Source: Streptococcus sp. k-402
GTDB taxonomy: Bacteria; Bacillota; Bacilli; Lactobacillales; Streptococcaceae
DNA length: 64,000 bases
NCBI RefSeq assembly: GCF_013277515.1
Contig: NZ_VMNB01000002.1
Span: 55,003-119,002, forward strand
Direction of reading: 5' to 3'
The notes under the pieces were generated by a model. It was given only the letters and a program-made list of their open reading frames with translations, did not search any database and was not told the DNA's origin. The position numbers and the translations under genes were made by a program. Below are positions 36,319 through 46,100 of this stretch, piece after piece (the first letter of the stretch is position 1; every line of letters starts with the position of its first letter).

Positions 36319-36573
36319 CCCCGCAACGATGACTAGGTTTAAAAAAGCTTGGTAAAGCGTATTTCAAACCAGACAGCGTCTGCGTCAAGTAACTAGAGTA
36401 AAAACTTGTTTTCTAGCTGTTACTGAGTTGAGCCTTTTTACTACGAACATAGAAATAAGGAAGTGAGGAAGGTCCAGTGAGCCTTTTTAGCTTATTACCT
36501 TGAAATTCAAAAGTAAAACAAATTTCAATGGAGATTGGACAGAGAATCATCTATCAGAAAGTGAGGTAGTATC

Positions 36574-37125
36574 GTGAAATCTATCGGTACACAAATATTA
36601 CAAACAGAACGTTTGATTTTAAGAAGATTTGTGGAGAGTGATGCAGAAGCCATGTTTCAAAATTGGGCTTCATCCGCTGAGAATCTAACCTATGTCACTT
36701 GGGATCCCCATTCTGATGTCGAGGTGACTCGAAATTCGATTCGTAACTGGGTTGCTTCCTATACTAATCCCAACTATTACAAATGGGCTATTTGTCTCAA
36801 AGAAAACCTAGAGCAAGTGATAGGAGATATCAGCATCGTTGCAATAGATGAGAACAATTCTTCTTGTGAAATTGGCTATATTTTAGGAAAAAACTATTGG
36901 GGTCGTGGTCTTATGACAGAGGCCTTAAAAGCTGTCTTGGACTTTTGTTTTACTCAAGCAAGTTTTCAAAAAGTCAAGGCACGTTATGCCAGTCTCAATC
37001 CAGCTTCAGGTCGTGTCATGGAGAAAGCAGGGATGTCCTATCTACAAACCATTGTTAATGGTGTAGAGAGAAAAGGCTATCTTGCGGATCTTATTTATTA
37101 TCAGATAAGTAGGGAAGAATGTTGA
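36574..37125 (+). CDS. RimJ/RimL-like GNAT acetyltransferase
   Basis: The 183-residue protein starts at GTG 36574 with GAGG about 9 bases upstream. It begins QTERLILRRFVESDAEAMF and has the acetyl-CoA segment GYILGKNYWGRGLMTEALKAV, both typical of the RimJ/RimL/DUF-type GNATs that acetylate protein N-termini or small amines. It ends with VNGVERKGYLADLIYY as in that group. No operon partner. Confidence 0.88.
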   Translation: MKSIGTQILQTERLILRRFVESDAEAMFQNWASSAENLTYVTWDPHSDVEVTRNSIRNWVASYTNPNYYKWAICLKENLEQVIGDISIVAIDENNSSCEIGYILGKNYWGRGLMTEALKAVLDFCFTQASFQKVKARYASLNPASGRVMEKAGMSYLQTIVNGVERKGYLADLIYYQISREEC

Positions 37126-37149
37126 ATTCTCTTTTCTGTTTCTATCGAA

Positions 37150-37175
37150 GTCAGACTTTGTCTGGCTTTTTTTGC
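37150..37175 (+). terminator. Terminator of the RimJ/L-like gene
   Basis: Stem gtcagac / gtctggc (37150-37166, one wobble) with a run of seven T. Confidence 0.8.
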
Positions 37176-37203
37176 AACAGTTTTTACATAACCTGATTAA
37201 ATT

Positions 37204-37256
37204 CCTATTTTTCCCTATCATTGTCCCTATTTTTTCGAAAATGGAAGGAGTATAAT
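37204..37256 (+). promoter_or_regulatory. ccdA operon promoter with three phased CCTAT repeats
   Basis: TATAAT at 37251-37256 has no good -35 box. Upstream, CCTAT occurs at 37204, 37214 and 37226, on nearly the same helical face, ending at the -35 position. This is the arrangement of an activator site; the activator is unknown. Confidence 0.45.
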
Positions 37257-37288
37257 AAATCTATCAATAAAATGATAGGAGGAACTTT

Positions 37289-37999
37289 ATGGGTCATATT
37301 TTCTTTTTTCTAAGTGTCTTTTTGGCAGGGATTCTATCCTTCTTTTCTCCTTGTATCTTACCCTTGTTACCAGTCTATGCAGGGGTGTTACTAGATGATA
37401 AGGATGGTGCTCAGGCTTCTAGCAACAAATTTTCAATCTCAGTTGTTAGTTTATTGCGAACGCTGGCCTTTATAGCGGGGATTTCCTTTATTTTTATCTT
37501 ACTAGGTTATGGAGCTGGCTTTTTAGGCGATTTGCTTTATGCTTCTTGGTTCCAATATGTGACGGGTGCGGTTATCATTCTCTTAGGCTTGCACCAGATG
37601 GAGATTCTACACTTTAAGGGGCTTTATAAGGAAAAGAGGTTACAACTGCAAGGACAGGGGCAAAATGGTAAGGGCTATAGTCAGGCATTTTTACTGGGCT
37701 TGACCTTTAGTTTTGCTTGGACACCTTGTGTGGGGCCGGTTCTAGGCTCTGTTTTAGCCTTGGCGGCTTCAGGTGGCTCAGGTGCTTGGCAGGGAGCGGG
37801 TCTCATGTTGGTGTACACGTTGGGCTTGGCGCTACCATTCTTGCTTCTAGCTCTGGCCTCTAGTTATGTTTTGAAACATTTCCGAAAACTTCATCCCTAT
37901 CTCGGGATTCTCAAAAAAGTGGGTGGTTTTCTCATTATTGTGATGGGACTCTTGGTTCTATTTGGAAATGCTTCAATTTTAAGTCAATTATTTGAATAA
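37289..37999 (+). CDS. ccdA: CcdA-type thiol-disulfide electron transporter
   Basis: The 236-residue protein has six helices. The two redox cysteines are in FSPCILPLLPVYAGV and AWTPCVGPVLGSV, the CcdA/DsbD-beta signature. It carries electrons from cytoplasmic thioredoxin across the membrane to the extracellular thioredoxin encoded next (20 bases later). AGGAGG precedes the ATG. With the two following genes it forms the known pneumococcal ccdA-etrx-msrAB type operon. Confidence 0.95.
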   Translation: MGHIFFFLSVFLAGILSFFSPCILPLLPVYAGVLLDDKDGAQASSNKFSISVVSLLRTLAFIAGISFIFILLGYGAGFLGDLLYASWFQYVTGAVIILLGLHQMEILHFKGLYKEKRLQLQGQGQNGKGYSQAFLLGLTFSFAWTPCVGPVLGSVLALAASGGSGAWQGAGLMLVYTLGLALPFLLLALASSYVLKHFRKLHPYLGILKKVGGFLIIVMGLLVLFGNASILSQLFE

Positions 38000-38019
38000 A
38001 AATGGAAAGGAATATCAGT

Positions 38020-38586
38020 ATGAAAAAATGGCAAACATGTGTTCTTGGAGCAGGTTCGCTCCTTTGTTTGACGGCTTGTTCAGGCAAGTCCATGACCAGT
38101 GAACACCAAATGAAAGATGAAATGAAGATGGAGCAGACAGCTAGTAAAACAAGCACGGCTAAAGGGAAAGAGGTGGCTGATTTTGAGCTAACTGGAGTAG
38201 ATGGCAAGACCTATCGCTTGTCTGATTACAAGGGCAAGAAAGTCTATCTCAAATTCTGGGCTTCTTGGTGCTCCATCTGTCTGGCTAGTCTTCCAGATAC
38301 GGATGAAATTGCTAAAGAAGCTGGCGACGACTATGTGGTCTTGACAGTAGTGTCACCAGGACACAAGGGAGAGCAATCTGAAGCGGACTTTAAGAATTGG
38401 TATAAGGGATTGGATTATAAAAATTTCCCAGTCCTAGTTGACCCATCAGGCAAACTTTTGGAAACTTATGGCGTTCGTTCCTACCCAACTCAAGCCTTTA
38501 TAGATGGTGAAGGAAAATTGGTCAAAACCCAACCAGGTTTTATGGAAAAAGATGCGATTTTGCAAACTTTGAAGGAATTAGCCTAG
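38020..38586 (+). CDS. Extracellular thioredoxin-fold lipoprotein (Etrx/TlpA-like)
   Basis: The start is ATG 38020, which has AAAGGA at the right distance; the in-frame ATG at 38002 does not. The 188-residue lipoprotein has the signal [20 protein letters not shown] (lipidated Cys 20), a polar linker, and a TlpA-like thioredoxin domain with active site W-C84-S-I-C87. It should take electrons from CcdA and reduce the MsrAB encoded downstream. The cis-proline segment is YPTQAF. Confidence 0.92.
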   Translation: MKKWQTCVLGAGSLLCLTACSGKSMTSEHQMKDEMKMEQTASKTSTAKGKEVADFELTGVDGKTYRLSDYKGKKVYLKFWASWCSICLASLPDTDEIAKEAGDDYVVLTVVSPGHKGEQSEADFKNWYKGLDYKNFPVLVDPSGKLLETYGVRSYPTQAFIDGEGKLVKTQPGFMEKDAILQTLKELA

Positions 38587-38596
38587 GAGGTGTCCT

Positions 38597-39709
38597 ATGA
38601 ATGATAAGCTAAAAATCATCTTGTTGCTAGGAGTATTTTTCCTAGCCATAACCGGTTTCTATTTTCTATTGATGCGAAATGCAGGGCAGACAGATAGCTC
38701 GCAAATTGAGAAAGCATCAGTTAGCCAAGGAGGAAAAACAGTGAAAAAAACAGAAGTGAGTAAAGATGCAGACTTGCACGAAATTTATCTAGCCGGGGGA
38801 TGTTTCTGGGGAGTTGAGGAATATTTCTCACGCGTTCCCGGTGTGACAGATGCCGTATCAGGCTATGCGAATGGTAGAGGGGAAACAACCAAGTACGAAT
38901 TGATCAACCAAACAGGACATGCGGAAACCGTCCATGTCACTTACGACGCCAATCAAATTTCCCTCAAGGAAATTCTGCTTCATTATTTCCGCATTATCAA
39001 TCCAACCAGCAAAAATAAACAAGGAAATGACGTGGGAACCCAGTACCGTACTGGTGTTTATTACACAGATGACAAGGATTTAGAGGTGATTAACCAAGTC
39101 TTTGATGAAGTGGCTAAGAAATACGACCAACCTTTAGCAGTTGAAAAGGAGCCTTTGAAGAATTTCGTGGTGGCAGAGGATTATCACCAAGACTATCTCA
39201 AGAAAAATCCAAATGGCTACTGCCATATCAATGTCAATCAGGCGGCCTATCCCGTCATTGATGCCAGCAAATATCCAAAACCAAGTGATGAGGAATTGAA
39301 AAAGACCTTGTCACCTGAGGAGTATGCAGTTACCCAGAAAAATCAAACAGAACGAGCTTTTTCAAACCGTTACTGGGATAAATTTGAATCCGGTATCTAT
39401 GTGGATGTAGCAACTGGAGAACCTCTCTTTTCATCAAAGGATAAGTTTGAGTCTGGTTGTGGTTGGCCTAGTTTCACCCAACCAATCAGTCCAGATGTTG
39501 CCACTTACAAGGAAGATAAGTCCTACAATATGACGCGCATGGAAGTGAGAAGCCGAGTAGGAGATTCTCACCTTGGCCATGTCTTTACGGACGGCCCACA
39601 GGACAAGGGTGGCTTGCGCTACTGTATTAATAGTCTCTCTATCCGCTTTATTCCCAAAGATCAAATGGAAGAAAAAGGCTATGCTTATTTACTAGATTAT
39701 GTTGATTAA
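38597..39709 (+). CDS. msrAB: Membrane-anchored methionine sulfoxide reductase MsrA-MsrB fusion
   Basis: The 370-residue protein has an N-terminal signal anchor ([19 protein letters not shown]), an MsrA domain with catalytic Cys 69 in GGCFWG, and an MsrB domain with CGWPSF and catalytic Cys 343 in [12 protein letters not shown]. The MsrB part lacks the zinc-binding CxxC pairs seen in some homologues. It repairs both sulfoxide isomers on surface proteins. It lies 10 bases after the thioredoxin gene. Its stop codon overlaps the first base of a BOX element. Confidence 0.96.
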   Translation: MNDKLKIILLLGVFFLAITGFYFLLMRNAGQTDSSQIEKASVSQGGKTVKKTEVSKDADLHEIYLAGGCFWGVEEYFSRVPGVTDAVSGYANGRGETTKYELINQTGHAETVHVTYDANQISLKEILLHYFRIINPTSKNKQGNDVGTQYRTGVYYTDDKDLEVINQVFDEVAKKYDQPLAVEKEPLKNFVVAEDYHQDYLKKNPNGYCHINVNQAAYPVIDASKYPKPSDEELKKTLSPEEYAVTQKNQTERAFSNRYWDKFESGIYVDVATGEPLFSSKDKFESGCGWPSFTQPISPDVATYKEDKSYNMTRMEVRSRVGDSHLGHVFTDGPQDKGGLRYCINSLSIRFIPKDQMEEKGYAYLLDYVD

Positions 39710-39920
39710 TACTCTTCGAAAATCGCTTCAAACCACGTCAGCGTCGCCTTGCCGTGGGTAGGATTGAGACTGGGCAAAAACTCAATTTGAGGAGAGAATA
39801 AAGCAAATTTTCTAACAATAAAACACATAATATCAAGAATTTTTATCTGCAACCCCAAAGCTGTACTTTGAGTAAGCTGCGGCTAGCTTCCTAGTTTACT
39901 TTTTGATTTTCATTGAGTAT
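39709..39920 (+). repeat. Composite BOX element with foreign middle segment
   Basis: The boxA end (atactcttcgaaaatcgc ... gcgtcgccttgccgt, 39709-39755) and the boxC end (ctgcggctagcttcctag ... cattgagtat, about 39877-39920) flank some 120 bases not like usual BOX. That insert carries attgagactgggcaaaaact, and looks like another repeat nested inside. Confidence 0.75.
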
Positions 39921-39992
39921 AAGAAGTCTTTCCTAAGCAGTTAGAGGAGAATTTTGCTATACTGATACTAGTAAGTGACAAAGGAGAGAAGC

Positions 39993-40730
39993 ATGACCTA
40001 CACAATCTTAATCGTAGAAGATGAATATCTGGTAAGACAAGGCTTGACCAAGCTGGTTAATGTAGCAGCCTACGATATGGAAATCATCGGTCAGGCTGAA
40101 AATGGAAGGCAGGCTTGGGAATTGATTCAAAAGCAGGTGCCAGACATTGTTTTAACCGATATCAATATGCCTCAGCTGAATGGCATCCAGTTGGCCAGTC
40201 TGGTTCGAGAAACCTATCCTCAGGTGCATCTAGTTTTTTTAACAGGCTACGATGATTTTGATTATGCCTTGTCTGCTGTCAAACTAGGCGTGGACGACTA
40301 CCTGCTCAAGCCCTTTTCTCGTCAGGATATTGAGGAAATGTTGGGGAAAATCAAGCAAAAGTTGGGTAAAGAAGAAAAGGAAGAGCAGTTACAAGATTTA
40401 TTGACCGATAAGTTTGAAGGAAACATGGCCCAGAAAATCCAGTCCCATCTGTCTGATAGCCAGTTTAGCTTAAAGTCTTTAGCCAGTGACTTGGGTTTTA
40501 GCCCTACTTATCTGAGTTCTTTGATTAAGAAAGAGTTGGGTTTGCCTTTTCAGGATTATCTGGTGAGAGAACGTGTCAAACAAGCTAAGCTCTTGCTTTT
40601 AACTACAGATTTAAAGATTTATGAGATAGCCGAAAAGGTTGGTTTTGAAGATATGAACTATTTTACCCAACGTTTTAAACAGATTGCAGGTGTGACACCT
40701 CGTCAGTTTAAGAAGGGGGAAGGTCGATGA
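39993..40730 (+). CDS. AraC-type response regulator (YesN-like, pneumococcal RR09-like)
   Basis: The start ATG 39993 has AAAGGAG 7 bases upstream; the longer frame from GTG 39975 includes this ribosome site. The 245-residue protein has a receiver domain (acidic pair near residue 10, phospho-acceptor D56 in VLTDINMP, K in DDYLLKPFS) and a C-terminal AraC DNA-binding domain (two HTHs, DLGFSPTYLSSLIKKELG and EIAEKVGFEDMNYFTQRFK). It overlaps its kinase gene by four bases and lies upstream of zmpB, a probable target. Confidence 0.92.
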   Translation: MTYTILIVEDEYLVRQGLTKLVNVAAYDMEIIGQAENGRQAWELIQKQVPDIVLTDINMPQLNGIQLASLVRETYPQVHLVFLTGYDDFDYALSAVKLGVDDYLLKPFSRQDIEEMLGKIKQKLGKEEKEEQLQDLLTDKFEGNMAQKIQSHLSDSQFSLKSLASDLGFSPTYLSSLIKKELGLPFQDYLVRERVKQAKLLLLTTDLKIYEIAEKVGFEDMNYFTQRFKQIAGVTPRQFKKGEGR

Positions 40731-42418
40731 AGCGTTTGTCTCTTCTAGTCAGAATGGTTATTTCCATCTTTCTGGTCTTTCTCATTCTCCTAGCTCTGGT
40801 TGGAACTTTCTACTATCAATCTAGTTCCTCTGCCATTGAGGCTAGCATTGAGGGCAATAGCCAAACGACTATCAGCCAGACTAGCCACTTTATTCAGTCT
40901 TATATTAAAAAACTAGAAACCACCTCGACGAGTTTGACCCAGCAGGCGGATGTCCTAGCCTATGCTGAGAATCCCAGTCAAGACAAGGTCAAGGGAATTC
41001 GAAATCTGTTTTTGACCATCTTAAAGGCAGATCAGGACTTGAAAACTGTTGTGCTGGTAACCAAATCCGGTCAGGTCATTTCTACAGATGATAGTGTGCA
41101 GATGAAAACTTCCTCTGATATGATGACTGAGGATTGGTACCAAAAGGCCATTCATCAGGGAGCTATGCCCGTTTTGACTCCAGCTCGTAAATCAGATAGT
41201 CAGTGGGTCATTTCTGTTACTCAAGAACTTCTTGATGCAAAGGGAGCCAATCTGGGTGTACTTCGTTTGGATATTTCTTATGAAACTCTGGAAGCCTATC
41301 TAAATCAACTTCAGTTGGGTCAGCAGGGCTTCGCCTTTATCATCAATGAAAACCATGAATTTGTTTACCATCCTAAACATACAGTTTATAGTTCGTCTAG
41401 CGAAATGGAGGCCATGAAACCCTACATTGAGACGGGGCAAGGCTATACTCCAGACCGCCAATCCTATGTCAGTCAAGAAAAGATTGCTGGAACTGATTGG
41501 ACGGTGCTTGGCGTGTCTTCACTGGAGAAATTAGACCAGGTTCGGAATCAACTCTTGTGGACCTTGCTTGGTGCTAGTGTCACATCTCTTCTTGCTTGTC
41601 TTTCCTTGGTGTGGTTCAGTCTCAAGCGCTGGATTGCTCCTTTGAAGGACTTGAGAGATACCATGATGAAGATTGCTTCTGGTAATCAGAATCTTCGTGC
41701 CAAGGAAACGGGTGCCTATGAACTGAGAGAGGTGGCTTGCCAGTTCAATGCTATGTTGAATCAGATTGATCAGCTGATGGCAGCTATTCGCAGGCAGGAA
41801 GAAACGACCCGTCAGTACCAACTTCAAGCTCTATCGAGCCAGATTAATCCGCATTTCCTCTATAATACTCTGGACACCATCATCTGGATGGCTGAATTTC
41901 AGGATAGTCAGCGAGTGGTTCAGGTGACCAAGTCCTTGGCAACCTATTTCCGCTTGGCGCTTAATCAAGGCAAGGACTTGATTTGTCTGTCTGACGAAAT
42001 CAATCATGTTCGCCAGTACCTCTTTATCCAGAAACAACGTTATGGAGATAAGCTGGAATATGAGATTGATGAAAACCCTGCCTTTGATAATTTAGTCTTG
42101 CCTAAGCTGGTCCTACAACCCTTGGTGGAAAATGCTCTTTACCATGGCATTAAGGAAAAGGAAGGTCAGGGCCATATTAAACTTTCTGTCCAGAAACAGG
42201 ATTCAGGATTGGTCATCCGTATTGAGGATGATGGAGTTGGCTTCCAGGCTGCTGCTGATAATAGTCAAAGTCAACTCAAACGTGGGGGAGTTGGTCTTCA
42301 AAATGTTAACCAGAGACTCAAACTTCATTTTGGAGACAATTATCAGATGAAGATCGATTCTGCCCCCTCAAAAGGGACGAAAGTGGAAATATACATAAAT
42401 AGAATAGAAACTAATTAA
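40727..42418 (+). CDS. Sensor histidine kinase, LytS/YesM type (pneumococcal HK09-like)
   Basis: The 563-residue kinase has a first membrane helix at residues 8-29, an extracellular Cache-like sensor (about 30-275), a second helix (LLWTLLGASVTSLLACLSLVW), a HAMP domain, the His-kinase segment SSQINPHFLYNTLDTI with H376, and an ATPase domain with N box (PLVENALYHG) and G boxes (DDGVGF, GGVGLQN). It phosphorylates the response regulator encoded just upstream. The sensed ligand is unknown; YesM kinases often sense sugars. Confidence 0.93.
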   Translation: MKRLSLLVRMVISIFLVFLILLALVGTFYYQSSSSAIEASIEGNSQTTISQTSHFIQSYIKKLETTSTSLTQQADVLAYAENPSQDKVKGIRNLFLTILKADQDLKTVVLVTKSGQVISTDDSVQMKTSSDMMTEDWYQKAIHQGAMPVLTPARKSDSQWVISVTQELLDAKGANLGVLRLDISYETLEAYLNQLQLGQQGFAFIINENHEFVYHPKHTVYSSSSEMEAMKPYIETGQGYTPDRQSYVSQEKIAGTDWTVLGVSSLEKLDQVRNQLLWTLLGASVTSLLACLSLVWFSLKRWIAPLKDLRDTMMKIASGNQNLRAKETGAYELREVACQFNAMLNQIDQLMAAIRRQEETTRQYQLQALSSQINPHFLYNTLDTIIWMAEFQDSQRVVQVTKSLATYFRLALNQGKDLICLSDEINHVRQYLFIQKQRYGDKLEYEIDENPAFDNLVLPKLVLQPLVENALYHGIKEKEGQGHIKLSVQKQDSGLVIRIEDDGVGFQAAADNSQSQLKRGGVGLQNVNQRLKLHFGDNYQMKIDSAPSKGTKVEIYINRIETN

Positions 42419-42444
42419 CTCCCAGTCAATTCTGGGAGTTTTAT
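42417..42444 (+). terminator. Terminator of the two-component operon
   Basis: A perfect 9-base stem aactcccag / ctgggagtt (42417-42425, 42432-42440) with a short T tail, overlapping the kinase stop. Confidence 0.82.
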
Positions 42445-42532
42445 GCGTAATTGGGCAAGCTTTCTAGGTTGTCTATCTTGCTAAAACGTAGAAAAAACGA
42501 TATGATAGATAATGACAAAAGAGGTATCAAGT

Positions 42533-43096
42533 ATGAAGGAAAAAGACATTCAAAGAGACACAAGCCAGATTGTAGAAGATGTATTAGAAAAGGCCAATTT
42601 GAAGCAAGGATCTATCTTTGTTTTGGGCCTTTCTTCTAGTGAGGTGATAGGGGGTCAGATTGGCAAAGAATCCAGCCAAGAAATTGGGGAAATCATTGTG
42701 AAGACCATCCTAGATATTCTAGAAGAAAAAGGCATTCATCTAGCCGTTCAGGGCTGTGAACATGTCAATCGGGCCCTCGTTGTTGAACGTCAGGTGGCAG
42801 AGCAGTTTGGTCTGGAAATGGTCAGTGTCCTTCCTACTCTCCATGCAGGAGGTTCAGGTCAGTTGGCAGCCTTCAAGTTTATGCAAGATCCCGTTGAGGT
42901 TGAATTTATCAAGGCTCATGCTGGATTGGATATCGGAGACACTGCAATTGGTATGCATGTCAAGCATGTTCAGGTTCCAATTCGTCCTCTTTTGAGAGAA
43001 ATTGGCCATGCCCATGTAACGGCTCTTGCTAGTCGTCCAAAATTAATCGGAGGTGCGCGTGCGCACTATCCGCAAGATTCTATTAGAAAGTCGTGA
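42533..43096 (+). CDS. UPF0340 / YwlG-family protein
   Basis: The start ATG 42533 ([14 protein letters not shown]) has AGAGGT about 8 bases upstream; ATG 42512 lies too close to the -10 box. The 187-residue product has family hallmarks [14 protein letters not shown] and [15 protein letters not shown]. The family is widespread in Firmicutes and its function is not established. A gene at this place, between the kinase and zmpB, is also seen in pneumococcus as I recall. Confidence 0.88.
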   Translation: MKEKDIQRDTSQIVEDVLEKANLKQGSIFVLGLSSSEVIGGQIGKESSQEIGEIIVKTILDILEEKGIHLAVQGCEHVNRALVVERQVAEQFGLEMVSVLPTLHAGGSGQLAAFKFMQDPVEVEFIKAHAGLDIGDTAIGMHVKHVQVPIRPLLREIGHAHVTALASRPKLIGGARAHYPQDSIRKS

Positions 43097-43117
43097 GAAT
43101 GAATAAAGGAGATGAAA

Positions 43118-46100
43118 GTGTTTAAAAAAGACCGTTTTTCAATTCGTAAGATTAAGGGAGTTGTAGGTTCTGTATTTCTTGGAAGCCTTTTGATGGCTCC
43201 TTCTGTAGTGGACGCAGCTACCTATCACTATGTAGATAAAGAGGTTATTTCACAAGAAGCTAAAGATTTAATTCAGACAGGAAAGCCTGATGGGAATGAA
43301 GTTGTCTATGGTTTGGTGTATCAAAAAGACCAGCTGCCACAAACAGGGACAGAAGCATCTGTTTTGACAGCTTTTGGTTTGCTGACTGTTGGGAGCTTGC
43401 TTTTAATCTACAAGAGAAAGAAAATTGCCAGCGTCTTTCTAGTTGGAGCTATGGGATTGGTAGTCCTTCCTAGTGCAGGAGCTGTAGACCCAGTTGCGAC
43501 CCTAGCACCGGCTAGTCGAGAGGGTGTTGTTGAAATGGAGGGCTATCGCTATGTTGGTTATCTATCAGGTGACATCCTCAAAACGCTTGGCTTGGACACT
43601 GTTTTAGAAGAAGCCTCAGCTAAACCTGGAGAGGTGACTGTAGTCGAAGTTAAGACTCCTCAATCAGCAACAAATCAGGAGCAAGCGAGGCCGGAAAACC
43701 AAGCAGTAGAGACAGAGGAAGCTCCAAAGGAAGAAGCACCTAAAACAGAAGAAAGTCCAAAGGAAGAACCAAAATCGGAGGTAACTCCTACTGACGAAAC
43801 CCTCCCTAAAGTAGAAGAGGAAAAAGAAGTTTCAGCAGAACCAGCTCCAGTTGAAGAAGTAAGTGGAGTAGTTGAGTCAAAAACAGATGAACAAGCACCA
43901 GTCAAATCGGAAAGTCAACCATCAGATAAACAAGCTGAGGAGCCAAACGTTGAACCACCAGTAGAACAACCAAAAGTCCCAGAACAACCCGTGCAACCTA
44001 CACAACCTGAGCAACCAAGGATACCAAAAGATTCATCACAACCAGAAGATCCTAAAGAAGATAGGGGAGCGGAAGAGACACCGAAACAAGAAGATACACA
44101 GCCAGAAGTAGTAGAAACAAAAGATGAGGCTGCTAATCAACCTGTTGAAGAACCAAAAGTTGAAACGCCTGCTGTAGAAAAACAAACGGAACCAAAAGTT
44201 GAACAAGCAGGTGAACCAGTCGCGCCAAGTGAAGACGAAAAGGCACCAGTCTCTCCAGAAAAGCAACCAGAAGCTTCTGAGGAAGAGAAGGTTTCGGAAG
44301 AAACCCCGAAACCAGTAGAAGTCTCTCGAGAGACCAAGGCTGAAGAAACTGTAGAACCAACAGAGGAGACCAAAACAGCTAAAGGTACGCAAGAAGAAGG
44401 CAAAGAAGGTCAAGCACCAGTACAAGAAGTAAACCCAGAATATAAAGTAACAGCAGGTACAGTTGAGAAGTCTACCGAAAGTGAATTAGATTTCACAACA
44501 GAAGTAGTTCCGGATGACACAAAATATGTAGATGAAGAAGTTGTTGAACGTCAAGGGTCTAAAGGAGTTCAACTTACGAAAACAACTTACGAAACAGTGG
44601 AAGGTGTAGAGACAGATAAAGTTCTTTCTACAACTACAGAAGTAAAAACGCCTGCCGTTTCTAAAGTCGTTAAAAAAGGAACAAAACCAGTTGAAGGAAC
44701 AACAATTGAAACAAGAGAAGAAGCCATTCCTTTTGCTACAAAAACAGAAGATGATGACACTTTAAAACGTGGAACAACTACAGTTGCTCAAGAAGGTGTA
44801 AACGGTAAGAAACAAATTACTGAAACCTATAAAACAATTCGCGGAGAAAAAACAAACGAAGCTCCAACAGTAGAAGAAAAAGTTATCTTACAACCTCAAG
44901 ATAAAATTATCAAACAAGGAACAAAAGGTTTAGAAAAACCTACTTTACAATGGGCTAATACTGAAAAAGATGTCTTGAAGAAGAGTGCGACAGCTAGTTA
45001 TACATTGACAAAACCAGCTGGAGTAGAAATCAAATCCATCAAATTAGCATTAAAAGATAAAGATGGACAACTTGTTAAAGAAGTAACGGTTGCTGAAAAT
45101 AAATTAAACGCTACTTTAGATAAATTGAAATATTATCAAGGTTACACCCTATCTACTACAATGGTTTATGATCGTGGAGAAGGTGAAGAAACTGAGAAAT
45201 TAGAAGATAAACAAATTCAATTAGACCTTAAAAAAGTTGAAATCAAAGATATTCGAAGAACTGATTTAATTAAATATGATCAAGAAACAGAAACGAATGA
45301 ATCTAGATTAAAATCAATCCCAGAGGATAAGAGTAAATACTACTTAAAAGTCACTTCACATGATCAAAAATCAACATTATTAGCAGTGAAAAATATTGAA
45401 GAAGTAACCGTTGATGGAAAACAAATGTATAAAGTAACTGCAACAGCAGATAATTTAGTTGGGCGTCAAAAAGATCAAACATTTGAATCTGAATATACTC
45501 ATTACATTGAAAAATCAGTTGCAGCTAACGGAAATGTTTATTATGATTTTGAAGATTTAGTTTCAGCAATGCAAAAAGATCCAGCAGGAGAATACCGATT
45601 AGGTCAAAGTATGAGTGCTAGAAATGCATCTGCGAATGGAAAATCGTATATCACGAGTGAATTTACAGGAAAATTATTAAGTGAAGACGGAAAACGTTAT
45701 GCTATTACAGAGTTAGAACGACCTTTATTCAATGTTATTAAGAATGCTACTATAAAAAATATTAATTTTGAAGATGTCGATATCGATCGTAAAAATGATG
45801 ATGGTGTTGCTACAATAGCAAATACAATGAATGGCACTTCTGTCATTGAAGATGTTAAAATTACAGGTTCTGTTATTGGACGTAATAATGTAGCGGGTGT
45901 TGTTAATAATATGAACGATGGAACTCGCATTGAAAATGTTGCATTCATCGGAAAATTACATGCAAATGGTTCTATGTTAGGTGGTATTGCTGATAAAAAT
46001 TATCGAGGCATTGTAACGAGAACTTATGTAGATGCAATATTAACAGGTAATAACGTACGAGCAAGCTCATTAATTCCATATGTTGAATACGGAATGGTAG

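Noticed and set aside
43675..44425. Several minus-strand ORFs inside zmpB (serine- and phenylalanine-rich)
   Set aside because: They mirror the acidic proline-rich repeats of ZmpB and have no promoter or ribosome site.
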